Notes under the pieces: model-generated | What the model was told of the DNA's origin: nothing | Database searches by the model: none | What the model saw: only the letters and a program-made list of their open reading frames with translations | Part shown: piece after piece, positions 18,654 to 28,491 of the stretch | How the letters are laid out: each line of letters opens with the position of its first letter | Position numbering within the stretch: position 1 is the first letter of the stretch | Translations under genes and position numbers: made by a program | Origin: Shinella sp. PSBB067 | GTDB lineage: Bacteria > Pseudomonadota > Alphaproteobacteria > Rhizobiales > Rhizobiaceae | Direction of reading: 5' to 3' | DNA: 64,000 nt | Assembly (NCBI RefSeq): GCF_016839145.1 | Contig: NZ_CP069303.1 | Coordinates: 3,224,001-3,288,000, forward strand

Positions 18654-18768
18654 CTTTTTCGGCGGACTTCCATTGATTGATTTCTGGCGGGACCATCCCT
18701 AAGCGTGCGCAGACAACCCATTCCAGTGGTGGCCTTTCGATTCCATGCGTTTGCAGAAGAGGCTCGGG

Positions 18769-19131
18769 TCATCGGCTTACTGCCGATCCGAGCGCGTTAC
18801 CTGCCGCGCGGCCAAGTCTTTCGACCTGCTCGCCGATGCTGCGCCGCATAGTCGATTCGAAAACAGTGATCGGCGCACTGACGGCCACGCTCGCCGCTAC
18901 GCCGACGGTCTGCGCTGCTTGCATCGCCCCCGCCCCGAGGTGGTCCCCCAGACCAACGTCGGCATCGATGCTCGCGTGTCTCGTCGCCGCCCCCAGCGCA
19001 CCCACCTGCGTGACGCCTTCAACCGTGGCTCTGCTCGGAACCATTGTGTCCTGAGATCGGGAAGCACAGTCCGAAACAGGCAGCCAGCGTGTTATTGCGC
19101 GGCGTTTTCCGATCGTGTGGATGCCACTCAT
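18769..19131 (-). CDS. Hypothetical protein coupled to tetR
   Basis: This 120-residue ORF begins within the stop of the upstream tetR (ATGA overlap) and ends 115 bases before gltS. I do not recognise it. The C-terminal half contains an Ala/Val-rich stretch (QTVGVAASVAVSAPITVF) that may be weakly membrane-active, followed by a helical basic tail. The overlap favours a real gene, while the rather nondescript N-terminal half does not. Confidence 0.42.
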   Translation of the reverse strand: MSGIHTIGKRRAITRWLPVSDCASRSQDTMVPSRATVEGVTQVGALGAATRHASIDADVGLGDHLGAGAMQAAQTVGVAASVAVSAPITVFESTMRRSIGEQVERLGRAAGNALGSAVSR

Positions 19132-19784
19132 AGTTCCATCTCAATTCCTCGGACGAAGATATCGATGGTGCGTTCAAGGGCGGCCCGGTCTATCCCCGCG
19201 ATCCCCGGCGGCGTCCGCTGAAGAACGGCCTGCCGCAGTTGCGGTATCATCGTGATGGACAGGAATATCTCCGCATCACGGGCCAGACCGGGTTCACTTG
19301 CACCGTGGTCGCGCAGCACGGCCATTACCTCCTCGCGGATCGGCGGCATTCCATACTGGCCGACGAGACTCGCCAACTTCGGAAACTGCCACGACTCGCC
19401 AACAACAACTCTTTCCAGGGAAATGATGAGCGGATCAGTCGCTACTTCTAGAATGCGCAACGACAAAGCCAGCAGCTTGTCCCGCGGAGTCTTGCCCGAC
19501 AACTGCTCCGTGACGATATTCGATAGGCCCGTGTTTACAACATCGAGGACAATCGCTTCGAAAAGTGCGGCCTTGCCTGGATGGCGCGAATAAAGAGTCC
19601 GCTTGGAAATTCCAATTTCCGCGGCGATCGCGTCCATGCTCGTCTGCGCAAACCCGTCTCGCAGGAACAGCTTGCGCGCAGCCGCCATGATCCGGGCCGA
19701 TATGCGTTCAGACTCCGCCGGTGTCGGCCGTCCGCCGTGGTGGCTCGCCACACGCGCGTGATTGATCTTGTCGGTCCGCGTCAT
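19128..19784 (-). CDS. TetR/AcrR-family transcriptional regulator
   Basis: This 218-residue protein has a canonical N-terminal helix-turn-helix: RIMAAARKLFLRDGFAQTSM, then AEIGISKRTLYSRHPGK (about residues 31-75). The rest resembles AcrR-type C-terminal domains. It probably represses a nearby efflux or transport operon, either gltS and the FUSC pump downstream or the divergent genes from 20051. A 19-bp inverted repeat at 19929-19947 is a candidate operator. Confidence 0.9.
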   Translation of the reverse strand: MTRTDKINHARVASHHGGRPTPAESERISARIMAAARKLFLRDGFAQTSMDAIAAEIGISKRTLYSRHPGKAALFEAIVLDVVNTGLSNIVTEQLSGKTPRDKLLALSLRILEVATDPLIISLERVVVGESWQFPKLASLVGQYGMPPIREEVMAVLRDHGASEPGLARDAEIFLSITMIPQLRQAVLQRTPPGIAGIDRAALERTIDIFVRGIEMEL

Positions 19785-19928
19785 TGAAGCGCTTTCTGCA
19801 ACGTTGCCTTATGAACGGAGGGGCTTGCGGGCAAAGTCGGCCCTTTCTGACGTCACAGGGATTGGCAGGGAATGCCCCCGGAGACGGAACACTCCTTCAG
19901 TTGGCGTTCCTTGACGAGTTGGCTTGTT

Positions 19929-19947
19929 AAACGATACGGTGTCGTTT
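19929..19947. promoter_or_regulatory. Candidate TetR operator
   Basis: The perfect inverted repeat AAACGA-TACGGTG-TCGTTT lies between the divergent tetR (start 19784) and the hdeD-like locus (start 20051). Size and symmetry suit a TetR/AcrR dimer. The rest of the intergenic stretch 19785-20050 shows no other convincing element. Confidence 0.5.
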
Positions 19948-20050
19948 ACTCTGTTTAGCGGGGAATCTCAACCGGTTTGCATCTAGGGTTTTAGGGTGGG
20001 GTGCGGCGACCGCGAATCGCTCTGCGCTGCACAGACATAAGGAGAGCTGC

Positions 20051-20628
20051 ATGGCAGCATTGAACTCATTAAAGCTCACTCGGGACGATCTCGAACGTCT
20101 GCGATCGAGATGGGGGTGCTGGTCGGCGCAGGCATCGCCCTTGCGGCAGTTGGAGTACTGGCTCTCGCCAATGTCCTTATGGCCACTGTGGCGTCAGTTT
20201 TCTTCGTCGGTGCGATGATGCTCGTCGGAGGCTCCGTGCAGGTCATCTGCGCCTTCAACGTCAAAGGTTGGAGACAGTTCGCCGGCTGGCTGCTGATCGG
20301 TGCCTTTTACATCGTCGCCGGTCTGTTCGCATTTGCCAACCCGCTTTTCGCCTCGACGATCCTGACGCTGCTTTTTTCTCTGAGCATCATCACGGCGGGC
20401 GCTATGCGTATCGTTACCGGCTTTGCGTTGCGACCCGCGCAAGGATGGGGCTGGCTCGTGCTGGCGGGTATTATTGCATTCGTCGCCGGGGCGATCGTTA
20501 TTGCCGGATGGCCTGTCAACAGCCTGTGGCTGATCGGGGCGCTGCTGGCGTTCGATCTCCTTTTCAACGGCTTGGCCATGATCATTTTTGCCTTTGCGCT
20601 GAGACGGCGACCACAGTCACCCGCTTGA
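20051..20628 (+). pseudogene. hdeD-family gene with a single-base frameshift
   Basis: An ATG at 20051 with a good AAGGAG upstream opens a frame reading MAALNSLKLTRDDLERLRSRWG. The remaining HdeD/DUF308 protein continues from about 20113 in another frame (VLVGAGIALAAVGVLALANV and on to the stop at 20628). Comparison with the intact paralogue at 7389 shows that the two parts belong together. Adding one G to the GGGGG run at 20112-20116 would restore the frame. It may be a true inactivation, a slippage site or a sequencing error. An internal ATG at 20110 could give a truncated product but has no ribosome-binding site. Confidence 0.75.
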
Positions 20629-20662
20629 GTTTCTTTTGCCACCTTTTGGGAGGGCGCGTGCC

Positions 20663-20917
20663 ATGGAGACGGGAATGCACGACCGCATTAGGCCGGGCCT
20701 CGCCCTCCCGACCGACAGCCGCTCACGCTCGCGTGTCGGCGGCGCCTTGCTGGTCCTCGTCGTCGTGTCGGTATCGATCTGGACGATGCTGGCGATCTGG
20801 CATCAGGTTGAGCCACCAGTCACCTGGCCATCCCTCGCCGCCGCGGCGGCGGCGCTCGCAATCCTACGCCCGAACCATCCGCTCAAGACAAATCGGCGTC
20901 CACCGTTGACATTTTAG
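20663..20917 (+). CDS. Small two-helix membrane protein, unknown function
   Basis: This 84-residue ORF starts at the ATG at 20663 after a GGGAGG sequence. It contains two hydrophobic stretches, VGGALLVLVVVSVSIWTML and a short Ala-rich one (WPSLAAAAAALAIL), and ends in a basic tail. No family is recognised. It follows the frameshifted hdeD by 34 bases and may belong to the same transcript. Confidence 0.55.
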   Translation: METGMHDRIRPGLALPTDSRSRSRVGGALLVLVVVSVSIWTMLAIWHQVEPPVTWPSLAAAAAALAILRPNHPLKTNRRPPLTF

Positions 20918-20932
20918 TCATCGAGTGATGAT
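20917..20932. promoter_or_regulatory. Inverted-repeat site g, upstream of the ABC exporter
   Basis: GTCATC-GAGT-GATGAT matches the recurring GTCAWC-N4-GWTGAY repeat. It begins at the last base of the preceding small gene's stop. The nearest accepted downstream gene is the HlyD-like adaptor at 21350, 417 bases away. Unlike sites a-d, it does not overlap a TTGAC -35 element. Confidence 0.45.
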
Positions 20933-21349
20933 ATGCTCGCGATTTCAAGACAAGCGTTGATGAGGCTGGGGCAAATAGCAGTTCTTCACGCAAACACTCT
21001 GGTGAACCATGAAGAACGTGCAAAAAAACCCGTCTACGGCGAGCTTTCTATTAGGTTTGAATCTCGAGACCACAAGGCAGATTAGTTGCAAGCCGTGCGA
21101 AGGCAGCAGATCGCTGCGACGACTCATTCTCGCCCGACTTCCTCGCTCTCTCGATTATCGCGCGCAATCAACCACTCGTTCGCAACCGGGGAGGGAAGCG
21201 GGACCGTCTCGTATTTGCCCGAGCGCGGCTTTCCGTGACCAACACAGGCTCTTTTCCATGGCAATGACATTTCGCATGATGACCTCAGATAATCTCCATA
21301 GCCATCCGCGGTACGCTCGTGCGGCCGCTCCGCGAGGGGAGGTCCGCGC
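20933..21349. other. Non-coding stretch before the exporter operon
   Basis: I see no convincing gene here. An ORF from an ATG at 21009 (114 codons) has no clear ribosome-binding site and an unremarkable, Arg/Ser-rich composition, so I do not call it. The region may be a long 5' leader for the exporter operon, beginning near repeat site g. Confidence 0.4.
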
Positions 21350-22417
21350 ATGAAATCTCTCAAGAACTGGATTGTCGCGATCGTCGTCCTTGCCGGCGTC
21401 GCCGGCGCTTATTACGGCTTGCGCATTTATGACGGATCCGGGCTTCCGGCCGGGATCGCCGGCGGAAACGGTAGGATCGAGGCCACCGAAATCGACATTT
21501 CCACGAAGACCCCCGGACGCATCAAGGAGATTTTGGTCGACGAAGGCGCGTTCGTCAGCGCCGGCCAGGTGCTGGCCATCATGGATACCCAGCAACTGGA
21601 AGCGCAGCGGAAGCAGGCCGAAGCCTCGTTGCAGCGCGCTATCATCAGCGTCGACACCGCGAGAAGCCTTCAGTCCCAGCGCGAGGCGGAGCGGGAAGCT
21701 GCCGCAGCGGTGATCGGCCAGCGCGAAGCTGAACAGGATGCCGCAGAGCGCAAACTCGCACGCACCGAGCAACTGATCAGAACCAATACGACATCCCTGC
21801 AAACACTTGACGATGACCGGGCATCGGCACAGAGAGCACGGGCAGCTGTCGCGGCTGCGAAGGCGTCGCTTTCCGCGTCCGAGGCCGCCATCGGCGCCGC
21901 CAAGGCCCAGATCATCGATGCGGAGGCCTCCGTCGTGGCTGCGCAGGCGGCCATCGAAAGCATCGTTGCGGATATCAATGACAGCACGCTGAGATCACCC
22001 CGCGAAGGGCGCGTACAGTACCGCGTTGCCCAGCCTGGCGAAGTGCTGTCGTCTGGTGGCCGCGTCCTCAATATCGTCGATCTCAGCGACGTTTACATGA
22101 CCTTCTTCCTGCCGACCGAACAGGCGGGCCGCATTCAGATGGGATCCGAGGTTCGTCTGGTTCTCGACGCCGCCCCTCAATACGTCATCCCCGCTACGGC
22201 AAGCTTCGTGGCGGACGTCGCACAATTCACACCCAAGACCGTCGAGACCGAGGAGGAGCGGCAAAAACTGATGTTCCGCATCAGGGCGAAAATATCGCCT
22301 GAACTGCTGCGCGAGCATATTCAGTACGTCAAGACTGGGCTCCCCGGTATGGCCTATGTCCGCATTGCGCAGGATGCCGAATGGCCTGCACATTTCACCG
22401 AGGCCCTGGTGAAATGA
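21350..22417 (+). CDS. HlyD-family adaptor of an RbbA-type ABC exporter (YhiI-like)
   Basis: This 355-residue protein has an N-terminal anchor (about residues 8-25), a lipoyl half-motif ([25 protein letters not shown]), a long alpha-hairpin (about 80-200) and a second lipoyl half ([20 protein letters not shown]). It is the periplasmic adaptor of the following ABC exporter, as in the E. coli yhiI-rbbA-yhhJ locus. A GAGGGGAGG precedes the ATG. Its stop overlaps the next start (ATGA). Confidence 0.9.
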   Translation: MKSLKNWIVAIVVLAGVAGAYYGLRIYDGSGLPAGIAGGNGRIEATEIDISTKTPGRIKEILVDEGAFVSAGQVLAIMDTQQLEAQRKQAEASLQRAIISVDTARSLQSQREAEREAAAAVIGQREAEQDAAERKLARTEQLIRTNTTSLQTLDDDRASAQRARAAVAAAKASLSASEAAIGAAKAQIIDAEASVVAAQAAIESIVADINDSTLRSPREGRVQYRVAQPGEVLSSGGRVLNIVDLSDVYMTFFLPTEQAGRIQMGSEVRLVLDAAPQYVIPATASFVADVAQFTPKTVETEEERQKLMFRIRAKISPELLREHIQYVKTGLPGMAYVRIAQDAEWPAHFTEALVK

Positions 22418-25200
22418 GCAGTTTATCGCCGGGAGAGAACGACGCGCAGGGATCTCCTTCCGCCGTCGTCAAAATCAGGGATGTCAGCCTGTCTTACGGC
22501 AAGACTCGCGCGCTTGATGCTGTCAGCCTCAACATTCCCGCCGGCATCATGGTCGGGCTGATAGGTCCCGACGGCGTCGGAAAATCCAGTCTGCTCAGCC
22601 TGATTGCGGGCGCGCACAAGGTTCAGGACGGCCATATCGAGGTGCTGGGCGGCGACATCGCCGACAAGAAGCACCGCGACCGGACCTGCCCGCAGATCGC
22701 TTACATGCCCCAGGGCCTCGGAAAAAACCTCTACCCGACGCTGTCGGTGTTCGAGAATATCGAGTTCTTTGCGCGCCTGTTCGGCCAGGACAAGCGTGAG
22801 CGTGAGATCCGCATCGGCGACCTGCTCCGGCGCACCGGGTTAGCCCCCTTCCCCGATCGCCCTGCCGGTAAATTGTCGGGCGGAATGAAGCAGAAGGTTG
22901 GACTTTGCTGCGCCCTGATCCATGACCCGGATCTGCTGATCCTCGACGAACCGACCACAGGCGTTGATCCCCTGTCACGCAGGCAATTCTGGGAGCTGAT
23001 CGACGATATCCGCCGCGACCGCCCGTCGATGAGTGTGGTTGTCGCGACCGCCTATATGGAGGAGGCGCAGCGCTTCGACTGGCTGGTGGCGATGGATGAC
23101 GGCAAGATCCTTGCGACCGGAACGCCGCAGGAGTTGCTCGCGCGCACCGGAGCGGCCAACCTCGATGCCGCGTTCGTCGCCCTTCTTCCGGAAGAGAGAC
23201 GTTCCGGTCACCACGAGGTGGTCATACCGCCCCGATCCGACGAGGGGCGGGCGGACTTCGCCATCGAAGCCGAACACCTGACCATGCGGTTCGGCGACTT
23301 CACCGCCGTCGACAATGTCAGCTTCCAGATTCCGCGCGGCGAAATCTTCGGCTTCCTCGGCTCGAACGGCTGCGGCAAGACCACGACCATGAAGATGCTT
23401 ACCGGCCTCCTGCCGGCGACCGAGGGAACCGCAAAGCTGTTCGGCCACGAGGTCGATCCGAAAGATATCGAGGTCAGACGGAAGGTCGGCTATATGAGCC
23501 AGGCTTTCTCGCTCTACACCGAGCTTACGGTCCGCCAGAACCTCGACCTGCACGCCAGGCTGTTCAGCCTGCCGCCCGATAAAATCCCGGCGCGCATTGC
23601 GGACATGGCCGAGCGCTTCGACCTCAATGAAATCATGGATACGTTGCCGGATGCGTTGCCGCTCGGCATCCGGCAGAGATTGTCGCTCGCCGTAGCGATG
23701 ATCCACGCGCCCGACATTCTGATCCTGGACGAACCAACATCGGGCGTCGATCCGGTGGCGCGCGACGGGTTCTGGCAGATCCTCTCCGACCTGTCGCGCA
23801 AGGATGGCGTGACGATCTTCGTTTCGACCCATTTCATGAACGAAGCCGAGCTTTGCGACCGTATTTCACTCATGCATGCCGGCAAAGTGCTTGTCAGCGA
23901 CACGCCACGCGGCATCATCGAAAAGCGTTCAGCTGGGACGCTGGAGGAAGCCTTCATTTCCTATCTGGAGGAGGCTATCGGCGACAAGACTTCACCTGCG
24001 TCCGCCCCAATCGCGCAGCGTGAAGAGGCGGATGAAGCCGCCGCGCCCCCGCCGGCTTCATCCGCCAGCTCGACTTTCAACCTACGCCGTATGCTCGCCT
24101 ATACGCGGCGGGAATCGCTCGAATTGCGCCGGGATCCGATCCGCGCGACGCTCGCCATTCTCGGCAGCGTCATTTTGATGTTCGTCGTGGGCTTCGGCAT
24201 CAACATGGATATCGAGAACCTGTCCTTTGCCGTGCTCGACCGGGACGACACCACGATCAGCCGCGACTACACACTCCAGATCGCCGGATCCCGCTATTTC
24301 ACGGAGAAGGCGCCGATCGTCGATTACAACGACCTCGATCGACGCATGCGCAATGGCGAACTCAGCCTCGCACTGGAGATCCCGCCAGGCTTCGGGCGCG
24401 ATGTCGCGCGGGGCACCAAGGTCGAAATCGGCGCCTGGATCGACGGTGCAATGCCTTCGCGGGCCGAGACTGTGCGGGGTTATGTGCAAGGCATGCATCA
24501 GACATGGCTCACCCAGAAGGCACGTGAACTCTATGGCGACGCGGCAACCACCGGCACCTTCCAGATCGCCCTTCGATACCGCTACAATCCGAGCGTCGAG
24601 AGCCTCAAGGCCATGGTGCCGGCCGTCATCCCGATGCTGTTGATGATGATCCCCGCCATGCTCGCCGTTCTGAGCGTCGTGCGCGAAAAGGAACTCGGCT
24701 CTATCATCAATTTCTACGTGACGCCCGTCACTCGGGTGGAGTTCCTCCTCGGCAAGCAGTTACCCTATACCGCGCTTGCCATGCTCAACTTCTTCATGTT
24801 GACGGCCTTCGCGATCTTCGTGTTCCGGGTGCCGGTGACAGGCAGCTTCCTGACGCTGACCGGTGCTGCACTTCTCTACGTCACGGCGGCGACCGGGCTG
24901 GGACTTCTCATTTCCACCTTCATGAGCAGCCAGATCGCTGCGATCTTCGGGACCGCGCTGATCACACTCATTCCGGCCGTCCAGTATTCCGGAATGATCG
25001 ATCCGGTCTCCTCCCTAGAGGGGGCCGGCGCATTTATCGGACAGATCTATCCGGCGACCTACTTCGTCACAATCGCCCGCGGTACGTTCTCCAAAGCGCT
25101 GGAGTTCCGCGATCTCGCAGCGTCCTTCATCCCGCTCCTGATCGCTGTCCCGGTTCTTCTCGCCAGCAGCGCGGCGCTCCTCAAGAAACAGGCGGGGTGA
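22414..25200 (+). CDS. RbbA/YhiH-type ABC transporter: two ATPase domains fused to a permease
   Basis: This 928-residue protein carries two nucleotide-binding domains and one ABC-2 permease domain. The first cassette has [16 protein letters not shown] and LLILDEP; the second has GSNGCGKT and ILILDEP. Its signature region reads [10 protein letters not shown] instead of the usual LSGG. The C-terminal third (from about residue 560) has one helix, a large external loop and five more helices, as in ABC-2 permeases. The E. coli homologue RbbA has also been linked to ribosomes, but the operon here points to export. I chose the ATG at 22414 because it overlaps the adaptor stop. Confidence 0.92.
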   Translation: MSSLSPGENDAQGSPSAVVKIRDVSLSYGKTRALDAVSLNIPAGIMVGLIGPDGVGKSSLLSLIAGAHKVQDGHIEVLGGDIADKKHRDRTCPQIAYMPQGLGKNLYPTLSVFENIEFFARLFGQDKREREIRIGDLLRRTGLAPFPDRPAGKLSGGMKQKVGLCCALIHDPDLLILDEPTTGVDPLSRRQFWELIDDIRRDRPSMSVVVATAYMEEAQRFDWLVAMDDGKILATGTPQELLARTGAANLDAAFVALLPEERRSGHHEVVIPPRSDEGRADFAIEAEHLTMRFGDFTAVDNVSFQIPRGEIFGFLGSNGCGKTTTMKMLTGLLPATEGTAKLFGHEVDPKDIEVRRKVGYMSQAFSLYTELTVRQNLDLHARLFSLPPDKIPARIADMAERFDLNEIMDTLPDALPLGIRQRLSLAVAMIHAPDILILDEPTSGVDPVARDGFWQILSDLSRKDGVTIFVSTHFMNEAELCDRISLMHAGKVLVSDTPRGIIEKRSAGTLEEAFISYLEEAIGDKTSPASAPIAQREEADEAAAPPPASSASSTFNLRRMLAYTRRESLELRRDPIRATLAILGSVILMFVVGFGINMDIENLSFAVLDRDDTTISRDYTLQIAGSRYFTEKAPIVDYNDLDRRMRNGELSLALEIPPGFGRDVARGTKVEIGAWIDGAMPSRAETVRGYVQGMHQTWLTQKARELYGDAATTGTFQIALRYRYNPSVESLKAMVPAVIPMLLMMIPAMLAVLSVVREKELGSIINFYVTPVTRVEFLLGKQLPYTALAMLNFFMLTAFAIFVFRVPVTGSFLTLTGAALLYVTAATGLGLLISTFMSSQIAAIFGTALITLIPAVQYSGMIDPVSSLEGAGAFIGQIYPATYFVTIARGTFSKALEFRDLAASFIPLLIAVPVLLASSAALLKKQAG

Positions 25201-25203
25201 TCC

Positions 25204-26316
25204 ATGCGCTTGGCCAATATCCTTCAACTCGGCGTCAAGGAGCTACGCGGTCTCGCCCGGGACCCTATGCTTGTCGTCCTTATCCTCTATGCCTTCACCC
25301 TGTCGATCTACACGGCCTCGACCTCGATGCCCGAGACGCTCAACAAGGCAGCCATCGCCGTCGTCGACGAGGACCAGTCGCCTGTCTCCTCCCGGATCCT
25401 GACCGCGTTCTATCCGCCTTATTTTTCCATTCCCAAGATCATATCGCAGCATGAGATGGACAGTCGCATGGATGCGGGGCTCGACACCTTCGCCCTCGAC
25501 ATTCCCCCGAATTTCCAGCGTGATCTGCTTGCCGGTCGAACGCCGACGATCCAGCTCAATGTCGACGCCACCCGCATGTCGCAGGCCTTCAGCGGCGGCG
25601 GCTATATCCAGTCCATCGTTTCCAGCGAAGTCAACGAGTATCTCGACCGCTACCGTGGAACCACCGAGGTTCCTGTGGATCTCGCTCTGCGTTCTCGCTT
25701 CAACCAGGAGCTCAACAAGGGTTGGTTCGGCGCCATTTCCAATGTGATCTCATCGATCACGATGCTTTCGATCGTGCTCACGGGCGCGGCGCTCATACGT
25801 GAACGCGAGCATGGCACCATCGAGCATCTTCTCGTGATGCCGGTGACGCCGACAGAGATCATGCTGAGCAAAATATGGTCGATGGGGCTGGTCGTGCTTG
25901 TTGCCTGCGCCGTGTCGATCGTGTTCGTCGTGCAGGGGGTTCTTCAGGTGCCGATCCAGGGTTCCGTCGGCCTTTTTCTGGCGGGTGCAGCGTTGCAGCT
26001 CATCGCCACCACATGCATGGGAATTTTCCTTGCCACCATCGCCGGCTCGATGCCGCAGTTCGGCCTGCTGCTGATGCTGGTCCTGCTTCCTCTTCAGGTC
26101 CTTTCGGGCGGCCTCACACCGCGCGAAAGCATGCCGCAGATCATTCAGGACATCATGCTCGCGGCGCCAAACACCCACTTCGTGATCCTTGCACAATCGA
26201 TCCTGTTTCGCGGCGCGGGCCTCGATGTGGTCTGGCCACAGCTGCTGGCTCTCGTGCTGATCGGCGCGGCGCTCTTTGTGTTTGCGCTCCGCCGCTTCCG
26301 AACCTTCTTGCAATAA
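25204..26316 (+). CDS. ABC-2 type permease (YhhJ-like)
   Basis: This 370-residue protein shows the ABC-2 permease plan: one helix near residues 20-40, a large periplasmic domain (to about 175), then five helices to the C-terminus. The segment REREHGTIEHLLVMPVTPTEIMLSKI is diagnostic of the family. It starts three bases after the RbbA-like gene. With the fused permease it probably forms a heterodimeric exporter with the HlyD adaptor. Substrate unknown. Confidence 0.9.
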   Translation: MRLANILQLGVKELRGLARDPMLVVLILYAFTLSIYTASTSMPETLNKAAIAVVDEDQSPVSSRILTAFYPPYFSIPKIISQHEMDSRMDAGLDTFALDIPPNFQRDLLAGRTPTIQLNVDATRMSQAFSGGGYIQSIVSSEVNEYLDRYRGTTEVPVDLALRSRFNQELNKGWFGAISNVISSITMLSIVLTGAALIREREHGTIEHLLVMPVTPTEIMLSKIWSMGLVVLVACAVSIVFVVQGVLQVPIQGSVGLFLAGAALQLIATTCMGIFLATIAGSMPQFGLLLMLVLLPLQVLSGGLTPRESMPQIIQDIMLAAPNTHFVILAQSILFRGAGLDVVWPQLLALVLIGAALFVFALRRFRTFLQ

Positions 26317-26401
26317 GTGAGGCCGCGGTGATCCGCGCAGCCTTATCCAGGTAATCGATCGAAATACAGCAGCGATTTATTCGAACGGGAGGTTTGTCGT
26401 C

Positions 26402-27442
26402 ATGCAAGGACTTATGAAAGCTGCAATTGTTCATGAATTCGGAAAGCCACTGTTGATCGAAAACGTTCCGATACCCGTACCCGGCCCGGGCGAACTGCTG
26501 GTGAAAGTGGCCGCCTGTGGCGTGTGCCACACCGATCTGCATGCCGCCTCCGGCGACTGGCCGGTCAAGCCATCCCTGCCCTTCATTCCCGGCCATGAGG
26601 TAGCAGGCACCGTCGCGGCACTCGGTCCAGGTGTCACGGACTTTGTAATCGGCGATGCCGTCGGCATCGCATGGCTCCATGACGCCTGCATGCGGTGCGA
26701 ACATTGCGAAACCGGCTGGGAGACGCTTTGCAAGCATCAACACAATACGGGCTACAGCTGCGATGGAGGCTTCGCGGAATACGCGATTGCCAATGCTGCA
26801 TTCGCCGCAAGACTGCCTGACGACGTTGATTTCGCGGCGGTCGCGCCTATTCTCTGCGCCGGGGTCACGACTTACAAAGGGCTCAAGGAAACCGAAGCGC
26901 GACCCGGGCAATGGGTCGCAATCTCCGGCATCGGCGGCCTGGGCCAGGTAGCCATCCAATACGCCAAAGCAATGGGACTGAAGGTCGTTGCACTGGATTT
27001 GGCGTCTGAGAAGCTCACATTGGCCAGAAGAACCGGAGCCGATCTGGCGCTTGACGCGCGGTCCCCGGACGCCATCGCCGAGGCCCTCGAAGCAACAGGC
27101 GGCGGAGCACACGGAGTGCTCGTCACCGCGGTATCGCCTCCGGCGTTCTCGCAGGCGCTCCAGCTCGTTCGACGAAAAGGCACCGTTGCTTTGGTCGGAT
27201 TGCCGCCAGGCGAATTCGCGACCCCTATTTTCGATGTCGTCCTGAAGCGCATAACCGTGCGGGGCTCAATCGTCGGCACGCGCCGGGATCTTGACGAGGC
27301 CATCGCCTTTTTTGCCGAAGGCAAAATCAAGGCTCAGGTCACGCCGGCGCCGCTTGAGGACATCAACCGGATATTTCAGGAGCTGAAAGCCGGCCGCGTC
27401 GACGGCCGTGTGGTTCTCGACATGACAGGCAAGGCAGCCTGA
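26402..27442 (+). CDS. adhP: Zinc-dependent alcohol dehydrogenase, AdhP type
   Basis: This 346-residue medium-chain dehydrogenase has the catalytic Zn region CGVCHTDLHAASGDWP, the GHEVAG motif, the structural-zinc cysteines CMRCEHCETGWETLC and the nucleotide motif GIGGLGQVAIQYAKAMG. AdhP enzymes interconvert ethanol or propanol and aldehydes with NAD(H). In this cluster the likely use is NADH reoxidation. A GGGAGG nine bases before the ATG at 26402 supports that start; a second ATG at 26414 would give the commoner N-terminus MKAAIVHEFG. Confidence 0.92.
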   Translation: MQGLMKAAIVHEFGKPLLIENVPIPVPGPGELLVKVAACGVCHTDLHAASGDWPVKPSLPFIPGHEVAGTVAALGPGVTDFVIGDAVGIAWLHDACMRCEHCETGWETLCKHQHNTGYSCDGGFAEYAIANAAFAARLPDDVDFAAVAPILCAGVTTYKGLKETEARPGQWVAISGIGGLGQVAIQYAKAMGLKVVALDLASEKLTLARRTGADLALDARSPDAIAEALEATGGGAHGVLVTAVSPPAFSQALQLVRRKGTVALVGLPPGEFATPIFDVVLKRITVRGSIVGTRRDLDEAIAFFAEGKIKAQVTPAPLEDINRIFQELKAGRVDGRVVLDMTGKAA

Positions 27443-27479
27443 TCAGTTTGGCGCTGCGGTTTTTGAAAAGGGGTTAGAC

Positions 27480-28130
27480 ATGATCACATCCGACATCATG
27501 ACGCGGGACGTTGCCACGATCAGTGTGGATGCTCATGTGCGTCACGCTGTTTCAGTCATGCTGGAGCGTGGCGTCAGCGGTCTGCCGGTGACGGATAGCG
27601 ACGGAAAGCTCGTTGGGATCATTACGGAAGGCGATCTGATGTCCCGCAAGGAGATCGGAAGGTCTTTGCTCGATCGGCAGGACCATCCGATGACCGATGA
27701 GAACGATCTTAAAAATTACATTCATTGCAACAGCTGGCGCGTTGGTGATGTCATGTCCCCGGAAGTTGTGACAGTAGCTGATACCACCTCCTTGGCGACG
27801 GTGACCGAGATGATGCTGAGCCGCAACATCAAGCGTATTCCGGTAACGTCCGACCGTGCGGTTATCGGGATCGTCAGCCGCCGCGACCTTTTAAAGGCGA
27901 CCTCCTTTTCGGGTATCGAACACATTGCGCGTGGAGACGAAGGTATCAGGCTTGCAGCTTCGGCGCGTATCCGCAATGACCTCGGATTTGATCCGGAAAG
28001 GCTGAAGATCGACGTGCACGGCGGGACGGTCGCGGTCACCGGAGTACATTTGACAGATCTTCAACTCCGGGCCGTGAAATGTGTCATCGAGGGCATACCG
28101 GGTGCGAGCTTCTCCGGCAAACCGACTTGA
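27480..28130 (+). CDS. CBS-pair and BON domain protein
   Basis: This 216-residue protein has two CBS motifs (about residues 7-60 and 92-140: DIMTRDVATISVDAHVRHAV and DVMSPEVVTVADTTSLATV) followed by a short BON-like domain (about 150-212). CBS pairs sense adenine nucleotides or energy state. BON domains bind membranes or other proteins. It lies 37 bases after adhP, so co-transcription is likely. The target is unknown, but such proteins commonly accompany Usp genes in anoxic-survival loci. Confidence 0.88.
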   Translation: MITSDIMTRDVATISVDAHVRHAVSVMLERGVSGLPVTDSDGKLVGIITEGDLMSRKEIGRSLLDRQDHPMTDENDLKNYIHCNSWRVGDVMSPEVVTVADTTSLATVTEMMLSRNIKRIPVTSDRAVIGIVSRRDLLKATSFSGIEHIARGDEGIRLAASARIRNDLGFDPERLKIDVHGGTVAVTGVHLTDLQLRAVKCVIEGIPGASFSGKPT

Positions 28131-28343
28131 TATTGTCTTCGCCCAAACCGATGTTGATCGATATCTACGCTTGGCATCCGGTATACCTTACCTGACTGCG
28201 CCGGATATCGAAGCGCGGCTCCTTTCCCAGAATTCGGTCAGCAAGCAGACAATGCAGCGCGAGATCGTTGACCGACGCCTTGGTTGAACACAACAGCCCA
28301 GGAATCAGCCTTCGGGAAAGTGCCATAGCGTTGAATTCTACTA
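28131..28343. other. Intergenic stretch between the CBS gene and the arc promoter
   Basis: No gene is supported. At 28154-28167 there is TTGAT-CGAT-ATCTA, one mismatch from the FNR/FixK consensus TTGAT-N4-ATCAA, about 325 bases before arcD. It could be chance. The next notable element is the promoter region at 28344. Confidence 0.35.
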
Positions 28344-28384
28344 GTCATCATCTGTTGACTCAGATCAATTCCCTGGCCTAGAAA
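28344..28384 (+). promoter_or_regulatory. arc operon promoter: repeat site c, FNR/FixK-like box, -35 and -10
   Basis: Three elements overlap. The inverted repeat GTCATC-ATCT-GTTGAC spans 28344-28359. TTGAC-TCAG-ATCAA at 28355-28368 fits the FNR/FixK/ANR pattern TTGAY-N4-RTCAA. A -35-like TTGACT (28355-28360) is followed after 18 bases by TAGAAA (28379-28384). The repeat ends 132 bases before the arcD-like start. ANR-type control of arginine deiminase operons is established in pseudomonads, so oxygen control here is reasonable. Confidence 0.6.
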
Positions 28385-28491
28385 ATAAGCAATGGTCACT
28401 TTGGCTCGATGGAGAAGCCTTTCTCTGTTCCGGAGCATTCGCTTGCGGTCAGATGCCAGCTTAGCTTGTCAACTATTTCCTGGGAGGGGGT

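Noticed and set aside
21009-21353. 114-codon ORF downstream of repeat g
   Set aside because: There is no clear ribosome-binding site, the composition is unconvincing and it overlaps the HlyD start. Not called as a gene, although its position is noted.
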